Assembly (NCBI GenBank): GCA_031283485.1 | Contig: JAITBR010000068.1 | Coordinates: 1 to 5,326 of the forward strand | Source of the DNA: Puniceicoccales bacterium | GTDB taxonomy: Bacteria; Verrucomicrobiota; Verrucomicrobiae; Opitutales; LL51 | Length of the DNA stretch: 5,326 nucleotides | Reading direction: 5' to 3' | The notes under the pieces: generated by a model | Told to the model about the DNA's origin: nothing | Database searches by the model: none | The model's input: only the letters and a program-made list of their open reading frames with translations | Translations under genes and position numbers: made by a program | Part shown: one piece after another, positions 1 through 3,795 of the stretch | Layout: each line of letters opens with the position of its first letter | How positions within the stretch are numbered: position 1 is the stretch's first letter

Positions 1-18
1 ACCGAAAATCTGTACTAG
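1..18. repeat. left arm of an 18-nt perfect inverted repeat
   Basis: The first 18 bases are the exact reverse complement of positions 364-381. The arms therefore bracket the terminator and the tRNA-Leu gene at a span of 381 bp. The repeat begins at base 1, so it may extend further left outside the window. Read on the plus strand, this arm has the same sequence that lies just upstream of the tRNA when read on the minus strand. It could be a shared promoter or leader block, a mobile-element terminus or a dispersed repeat; the sequence alone does not decide. Confidence 0.75.
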
Positions 19-134
19 CGATTTTCCTCTCTGATTTTTTCCACCGGCATTCCACCATCCCACACTGGCATTCGCTAAATTAAACTTTTCTATATATATG
101 AAGCCCTTCGCTAGCATTCGCTCACTTTTCTGCC
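19..134 (+). other. non-coding stretch upstream of the terminator, possible small RNA or 3' UTR
   Basis: There is no plausible protein gene here. Visible elements are a 9-nt direct repeat GCATTCGCT at 68-76 and 114-122, an alternating TATATATAT tract at 91-99, and pyrimidine-rich sequence. The stretch ends directly in the strong plus-strand terminator. It could be the 3' UTR of a gene left of the window, or the body of a small RNA whose start is near the left inverted-repeat arm, or a shorter one starting after the TATATA tract. No known RNA family (SRP RNA, 6S, tmRNA, RNase P) is recognisable by eye. Confidence 0.25.
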
Positions 135-165
135 GTGCCACCACAAAATCGGTGGCACTGTTTTT
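135..165 (+). terminator. rho-independent terminator, plus strand
   Basis: A perfect 8-bp GC-rich stem (GTGCCACC at 135-142 with GGTGGCAC at 151-158) closes an 8-nt loop and is followed at once by TGTTTTT (159-165). On the minus strand the hairpin is followed by GGCAGAAAAG, which has no U-tract, so it should work only in the plus direction. It must end a transcript coming from the left. No plus-strand coding sequence is recognisable in 1-134, so the transcript is either the tail of a gene outside the window or a short untranslated RNA starting near the left inverted repeat. Confidence 0.75.
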
Positions 166-178
166 CCTAGCCAATGAA

Positions 179-198
179 TTTGGGGCAATTTTGGGGCA
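179..198. repeat. two direct copies of TTTGGGGCA, 11-bp period
   Basis: TTTGGGGCA occurs at 179-187 and again at 190-198, a period of about one helical turn. It lies between the plus-strand terminator and the 3' end of tRNA-Leu. It may be a chance short tandem or a protein-binding site. The rest of 166-270 shows no gene and no clear minus-strand terminator for the tRNA. Confidence 0.35.
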
Positions 199-270
199 TT
201 GACTTGACTCTTCCTCACCGCTCCAACTTCACTCCATTCACTCTCCAGCAAGCCTTGTGTTTATGCGGGG

Positions 271-353
271 TGCTCGGGGCGGGAGTCGAACCCGCACGTC
301 CTTACGGACAAAGGATTTTAAGTCCTCAGCGTCTACCATTCCGCCACCCGAGC
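271..353 (-). tRNA. tRNA-Leu, anticodon UAA
   Basis: The minus strand folds into a class II tRNA of 83 nt. The 7-bp acceptor stem is GCTCGGG (353-347) with CCCGAGC (278-272), followed by discriminator A at 271. The D-arm contains the GG of the loop. The anticodon arm is GAGGA-CTTAAAA-TCCTT, which gives anticodon TAA. The long variable arm has the stem GTCC/GGAC around GTAA, and the T-arm is GCGGG-TTCGACT-CCCGC. The long variable arm with this anticodon identifies leucine, reading UUA and probably UUG. CCA is not encoded (CCC follows the discriminator), so the CCA-adding enzyme would be needed. No integrase gene or duplicated tRNA 3' end is visible. No convincing -10/-35 pair is seen upstream; TTGAAA at 419-414 is the best -35-like match but lacks a good partner. 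Confidence 0.97.
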
Positions 354-358
354 AGGGT

Positions 359-372
359 CTGCACTAGTACAG
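359..372. repeat. 14-nt near-perfect palindrome in the tRNA leader
   Basis: CTGCACTAGTACAG pairs with its own reverse complement at 12 of 14 positions, with only the 362/369 pair failing. It lies 6-19 nt upstream of the mature tRNA-Leu 5' end and overlaps the right inverted-repeat arm. It could be an operator-like site or a small hairpin in the pre-tRNA leader trimmed by RNase P. The left repeat arm keeps only half of this palindrome. Confidence 0.4.
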
Positions 373-381
373 ATTTTCGGT
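364..381. repeat. right arm of the 18-nt perfect inverted repeat
   Basis: This is the exact reverse complement of positions 1-18. It lies 11-28 nt upstream of the mature 5' end of the minus-strand tRNA-Leu, where a promoter or pre-tRNA leader would be expected. Pairing stops at both inner edges (363 against 19). The left arm starts at the window edge, so its outer boundary cannot be seen. Confidence 0.75.
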
Positions 382-593
382 TAGAATGCAACAATTTTGT
401 CACAAAGCGAAAATTTCAAACTGGCGCAGCGGTATATGGAGATATCACTGCATGTGCCCAAATCTCCAGAAAAGCATTTTGGAAAATTCGACAAATTGTC
501 AAGTGAAAGGAGGGTTAAAAAACGGATGGGCACGGTTTTTCTGGATGTTATTCGGATCTCAAAGTAAATCAAATACGATAAAGTATTCGGTAT
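382..593. other. spacer between tRNA-Leu and gspJ, no convincing gene
   Basis: The plus-strand reading frames across this stretch are short, resemble no known protein and partly read through the tRNA, so they are not annotated. Visible elements are a 7-bp stem TGGAGAT/ATCTCCA (437-443 with 462-468) without a U-tract on either strand, a near-palindrome GACAAATTGTC (490-500), and a Shine-Dalgarno-like AAAGGAGGG (506-514) 11 nt before a 13-codon plus-strand frame (526-567). A weak 5-bp stem AATAC/GTATT (572-587) lies just after the gspJ stop. None is a convincing terminator for gspJ, so transcription could run on into tRNA-Leu. Confidence 0.5.
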
Positions 594-1379
594 TTAGAAA
601 AAATGAGACTTAGGCGCCACTCTGCGGAAACTTTTCCTGATTTCGGACGCCAGAAACATTGCTTTGTCGTACTTCGATTTAAATTCAGTTGAAGATAATT
701 TTCGTTCCGTTGTCTCGGTGAGGGCTCGCACGGTAATATCTACAAATAACGGTATCCCCCTCGTATGCACACTCACTTTGGCTTTTGTGTAATGAAGGCA
801 GCCTCCACTATAGGTCAAACTTTTGTTCGCTGGTGAGATAAAAATTCCACCGGATGGCGTTCGTATTGCAACTCTTATGTTAAAATTCAGCAATCTGCTG
901 CCAAGCACACTTACCTTGCTTGGGATGTATTTTGAAAAATGTTCCCGAAGAGAGCTTTGATTGGTTAATGCATTTTGTACAAGTAGGGAATCCGCGGAAG
1001 ATAATTCGAGTTTGGTAAAACTTTTATGCAAATCATCGACAGTTTTTATGCGATATTGCACCATTCTAGTTACGTGATCTTCGTTATTTGAAGAGAAAAA
1101 TGAAATAACAAACTCCCCTTGATCCTTATCGCTGGCAAATTCAAAGGCTGGAAAATTTTTATCCATTAAAATGATGCAGGATAAGTCTTCGGAAACGATC
1201 TCCGCTAGATCGTGCAATATTCGGTCAACTTTCATGCGTTCGATTGACAACTTATGGCGATCACTCATGTTTACATAAAGATAGAATGACGCACCAACGA
1301 TGAAAACAATGAGAGACAGCGACACCAAAATTTCAAGTAAAGTAAACCCTTTACGTTTCACTGTGTGATTACTTTGCAT
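594..1379 (-). CDS. gspJ: type II secretion minor pseudopilin, GspJ-like
   Basis: This 261-residue protein starts with a short basic leader ending KRKG, followed by FTLLEILVSLSLIVF. That is the classical type III signal cleaved by prepilin peptidase between G and F, with the conserved Glu at mature position 5. The hydrophobic helix spans roughly residues 12-33. A helical segment and a beta-rich globular domain follow, with a GspJ-like order: the 'RMKVDRILHDLAEIVSEDL' helix, then a 'FVISFF' strand, then 'MVQYRI'. GspJ is a minor pseudopilin that forms the pseudopilus tip with GspI and GspK. The ATG at 1379 is chosen because it gives a normal 11-residue leader; an in-frame GTG at 1412 would add 11 residues. 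No Shine-Dalgarno is visible. It is divergent from gspK, whereas J and K are usually co-directional. The prepilin family is certain; the J assignment rests on size, fold pattern and neighbourhood. Confidence 0.8.
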   Translation of the reverse strand: MQSNHTVKRKGFTLLEILVSLSLIVFIVGASFYLYVNMSDRHKLSIERMKVDRILHDLAEIVSEDLSCIILMDKNFPAFEFASDKDQGEFVISFFSSNNEDHVTRMVQYRIKTVDDLHKSFTKLELSSADSLLVQNALTNQSSLREHFSKYIPSKVSVLGSRLLNFNIRVAIRTPSGGIFISPANKSLTYSGGCLHYTKAKVSVHTRGIPLFVDITVRALTETTERKLSSTEFKSKYDKAMFLASEIRKSFRRVAPKSHFF

Positions 1380-1424
1380 GAAATATGTTGTATTTATCCA
1401 GTGTACTGCCACACTATTTGCACC
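1380..1424. promoter_or_regulatory. 45-bp divergent start region between gspJ and gspK
   Basis: Both gsp transcripts seem to begin translation from opposite sides of this short AT-rich segment, so promoters or upstream signals for both should lie here or inside the opposing 5' ends. Weak -10-like candidates are TATTTA at 1391-1396 (plus) and GATAAA within GGATAAATAC (minus). Neither has a good -35 at 16-18 bp. Neither start codon has a recognisable Shine-Dalgarno. The region is annotated by position and geometry only. Confidence 0.3.
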
Positions 1425-2279
1425 GTGCGAAAGGGCAGTATCTTGGCACTTGTATTTGGGATTGTACTGATCATAGGTACTTTATCCGTTTCTTTTTTGA
1501 TCGATGTGGAAGACAAAATCATATACCTTAACCAAATAGATCCGAACATTGACTGGCGAATAAAAAATGATTCGGCTTTGTCAATTGTAATTACTAATCT
1601 TTATCTGTATTTGGTAAAAAATTACGATTGGGGTGAGCATATGCGAAAAACGGAGCAGTACATTGAGAAAATTTTGGGGCCGGATGTCCATTTTTCAATT
1701 GTTCCAGAGGATAACAAAATTCCCCTAACAGCCAGATTTTTGCCACTGTTCGAGCAGTTATTCTTTGCAATGAATTTGGATTTCAAAGATGTAAAGCTAC
1801 TGATCTTTGAATTAGGAGAATTTTTCGACGAGAATGATTGTGGGATGTTAGAGATACGTTACCTGTTAACTTTGCCAGCGTTTAAACGCATATTTGTTGA
1901 TGAAAACGGCTTCCTCACGAAGCAATGGCAAATTTTCACTGAAAACGTCACTTGTCAAAACACAGGAGCTGTGTCACTTTGTGGCCTCAGTGATGAATTA
2001 CTAAGGGTGGTTTGTGCGCTGGAAAATTGGCGCATCAGTGATGCCAAAACCATTTTGCAAAATGCTTCATTTTCAAATCTGGGCGATATTTTTACGGAGC
2101 TCCATTCCGGGGGATGTGTCATCCGCAATCCCGAATTTTTTAGAAGCAAAAATTGCTGGTTTAACCTTACCATTACAATTGAATCCGGCGATGTGAGAAT
2201 GGCGAAAGTCTACGCCATAGGGTACAACCCGTTTTACAACTGGTTCGGGCTTCCGTTCGAAGTAATTCATGCAATGTAG
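1425..2279 (+). CDS. gspK: type II secretion minor pseudopilin, GspK-like
   Basis: From the GTG at 1425 this is a 284-residue protein beginning VRKGSILALVFGIVLIIG, a short basic leader with a prepilin-peptidase-type G|S site and a hydrophobic helix at about residues 5-26. Mature position 5 is not Glu; GspK proteins are the known pseudopilins lacking that residue. Further GspK-like points are a helical 'NDSALSIV' segment near 48-55, 'VPEDNKIPL' near 93-101, an acidic 'ELGEFFDENDCG' near 129-140, and a C-terminal beta region 'FNLTITIESGDVRMAKVYAIGY' pattern near 246-267. GspK caps the pseudopilus together with GspI and GspJ. In-frame GTGs at 1401 and 1365 are alternative starts, but they give unusually long leaders and overlap gspJ signals. 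No ATG is available near the signal. Six cysteines (139, 177, 186, 197, 231, 244) lie in the predicted periplasmic part. Confidence 0.8.
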   Translation: MRKGSILALVFGIVLIIGTLSVSFLIDVEDKIIYLNQIDPNIDWRIKNDSALSIVITNLYLYLVKNYDWGEHMRKTEQYIEKILGPDVHFSIVPEDNKIPLTARFLPLFEQLFFAMNLDFKDVKLLIFELGEFFDENDCGMLEIRYLLTLPAFKRIFVDENGFLTKQWQIFTENVTCQNTGAVSLCGLSDELLRVVCALENWRISDAKTILQNASFSNLGDIFTELHSGGCVIRNPEFFRSKNCWFNLTITIESGDVRMAKVYAIGYNPFYNWFGLPFEVIHAM

Positions 2280-2291
2280 TTTTCGAAATGC

Positions 2292-2326
2292 TCCATTGAC
2301 TTTTTTGTAAAAAAAAATTCAATGGA
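2292..2326. repeat. long hairpin between gspK and gspL
   Basis: TCCATTGA (2292-2299) pairs perfectly with TCAATGGA (2319-2326). After one mismatch, TTTTTT (2301-2306) pairs with AAAAAA (2312-2317), giving about 14 bp around a 5-nt loop. CCGGGGTG follows on the plus strand rather than a U-tract, so it is not a standard intrinsic terminator. It sits in the only real gap of the gspK-L-M-D run and could stabilise the upstream mRNA 3' end, mark a processing site or cause partial attenuation before gspL. Confidence 0.6.
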
Positions 2327-2365
2327 CCGGGGTGTATTTAGGCTTGACTAAAAAACTCCTGTGCC

Positions 2366-3283
2366 ATGCTCCATTTTAAATTCAAACGTTTCTACCGCAA
2401 GCGAGATAAAATTTGTATTGTCGAGAAAAAATACCTTTTCATTGATGAATTAGCATTTGATAGGCCGATCAAACGCAGACGCGATTTGGAGGGTCTAGTC
2501 TGGCTGAGAGTGGAGGCAATCAGCCCATTTGCGCCGGATGACTTGTTGTACGGCTTTTTTGTGAAAAAATCACGATTGGTGTTATTTATTGCCCATAAGC
2601 GCAGGCTGGAGCAAGTTCTGCCCCAGCAGTCCTCATGTATTATTCTGCCCGAAATTTTACCTAGTTTGATAGTCGGGCATGACTTTACAATAGCACGCGC
2701 TAGGATGGGGTGGGATGATACCATAACTTTCCACGGAACCGGAAATGACATTAGACTCAAGCTATCAGATCCAATGGTTTTCAATGCTGATTTGAGGCAA
2801 CTTCCCGCCAAAATCCGTGCGAAAAATTTAGGAAAAATTTCAACATTTTTGGACTACGGTATATGTCTAAATTTGGTATTAATTCCACTGTCGTGCACTT
2901 TTTTGATCTTTTTACTTTTTCAGGGTGTGCACCTGAATAGTTTGGAAAAACAGATTGCTGAGCGTAGAGTAGAGGTGGAAACCGTCATTTCAAAAAATGT
3001 CTTTATCGAATACGTATCAAAGTTTTATTCCAGTGAAAATTTTTGTTTGAAGGCATTGGAAACTGTAAATCAAGTTCGCCCGGATGATATCCTGTTTGTC
3101 GATGCCCATGCCAATTTCGATAGAAAATTCCTCAAAATTAAGGGAACAGCGCCATCCGTAAGTTTGGTAGCGAAGTATTGTGACACGCTAAGAAACTGTG
3201 AAAGTATCCAAATTTTGGAACCCTCCAACATCCATTCCCGAGATCGAATGGCGTTTTTCACAATTGATATTTATTTTAAATGA
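2366..3283 (+). CDS. gspL: type II secretion inner-membrane assembly protein, GspL-like
   Basis: The 305-residue protein has a cytoplasmic N-terminal half (about 1-160), one transmembrane helix (about 164-188), a polar helical stretch rich in K, E and R (about 190-212), and a compact periplasmic C-terminal domain (about 220-304). The C-terminal pattern 'FLKIKGTAPSVSLVAKYCDTL' followed by a final strand 'MAFFTIDIYF' matches the ferredoxin-like fold shared by GspL and PilN. GspL links the GspE ATPase to GspM and the pseudopilus platform. The cytoplasmic half is shorter than in classical GspL (about 400 residues in total), with 'AISPFAPDDLLYGFFV' near 51-66 as its most family-like stretch. The ATG at 2366 is the first start after an in-frame stop at 2345. 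No Shine-Dalgarno is seen. Its stop overlaps the gspM start (ATGA). A PilN-like name is the main alternative. Confidence 0.72.
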   Translation: MLHFKFKRFYRKRDKICIVEKKYLFIDELAFDRPIKRRRDLEGLVWLRVEAISPFAPDDLLYGFFVKKSRLVLFIAHKRRLEQVLPQQSSCIILPEILPSLIVGHDFTIARARMGWDDTITFHGTGNDIRLKLSDPMVFNADLRQLPAKIRAKNLGKISTFLDYGICLNLVLIPLSCTFLIFLLFQGVHLNSLEKQIAERRVEVETVISKNVFIEYVSKFYSSENFCLKALETVNQVRPDDILFVDAHANFDRKFLKIKGTAPSVSLVAKYCDTLRNCESIQILEPSNIHSRDRMAFFTIDIYFK

Positions 3284-3795
3284 GATTTTTTTTGAAATTC
3301 CTTAGGGTCGTACGCTTACGCTACAAACTCAGTGCTTTTGTCGTATTACTATTTATGCCCACGTCTTGTCTAATATATTGTGTTATACACAGTTACAGGC
3401 AATCGCAATTAATTTCATTGCGTAATAAACAGGTTTTGGAGCAAGAAATGTGGCTTAGGTGCAAGGAAGAGATTTTCAGGAAATTTGATGAAGCATGCGA
3501 CAAATTGAAAAGTGGTAAAAATTTTGGCAATTTTCTAATGGATTTCGTCGAAAAGGCTGCTTCCGATTGTGACTGCCAATATGAATTGTTGGCTGAATAT
3601 AGCCACAGAGCCGAAGGCGTGTTAATTGCATCGGTAAGTGCTGCCTTGCACAATATCACCATGGCGAAATTTGTACACTTCAGTAACACTATTGCCGCAA
3701 ATGGAGCTAGGATGAATAGGGCCAGTTTCGTGGGCAATAAAGACGGTAATTTGGATGTAAAATGCTTGATTGAGGCCGCATCTTTAGACGAGTGA
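3280..3795 (+). CDS. gspM: type II secretion inner-membrane protein, GspM-like
   Basis: This 171-residue protein has a short basic cytoplasmic tail (1-16, with R10, R12, R14 and K16), one transmembrane helix (about 17-38), a charged helix likely to form a coiled coil (about 39-78), and a small periplasmic domain with alternating strands and helices (about 83-170). That is the layout of GspM and of its pilus counterpart PilO, which pair with GspL/PilN through the coiled coil and periplasmic fold. Sequence identity to GspM is not obvious by eye; the name rests on topology, length and its place directly after gspL. The start overlaps the gspL stop by four bases (ATGA) and the stop overlaps the gspD start (TGATG), so translation is probably coupled. 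Five cysteines (61, 73, 97, 99, 162) lie on the periplasmic side, including a D-C-D-C pair. Confidence 0.6.
   Translation: MRFFLKFLRVVRLRYKLSAFVVLLFMPTSCLIYCVIHSYRQSQLISLRNKQVLEQEMWLRCKEEIFRKFDEACDKLKSGKNFGNFLMDFVEKAASDCDCQYELLAEYSHRAEGVLIASVSAALHNITMAKFVHFSNTIAANGARMNRASFVGNKDGNLDVKCLIEAASLDE

Noticed and set aside
1..381. Genomic island attachment site at tRNA-Leu
   Set aside because: There is no integrase, no direct repeat of the tRNA 3' end, and the flanking repeat is inverted and outside the tRNA.
437..468. Stem TGGAGAT/ATCTCCA as a terminator
   Set aside because: The loop is 18 nt and neither strand has a U-tract directly after the stem.
174..506. Plus-strand 110-codon frame
   Set aside because: Its middle part reads through the antisense of tRNA-Leu ('GAGVEPARPYGQR'), a typical spurious translation. 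It has no SD and no recognisable domain.
386..613. Plus-strand 75-codon frame in the tRNA-gspJ gap
   Set aside because: The composition is unlike a folded protein, it runs into the gspJ 3' end, and it has no family resemblance or start signal.
1365..1424. Upstream GTG starts for gspK (1365, 1401)
   Set aside because: The extra residues do not resemble a prepilin leader, and the start at 1365 would overlap the gspJ start. GTG 1425 gives a normal short basic leader.
2392..2811. Minus-strand 139-codon frame
   Set aside because: It is a shadow of gspL, which has clear topology and operon coupling.
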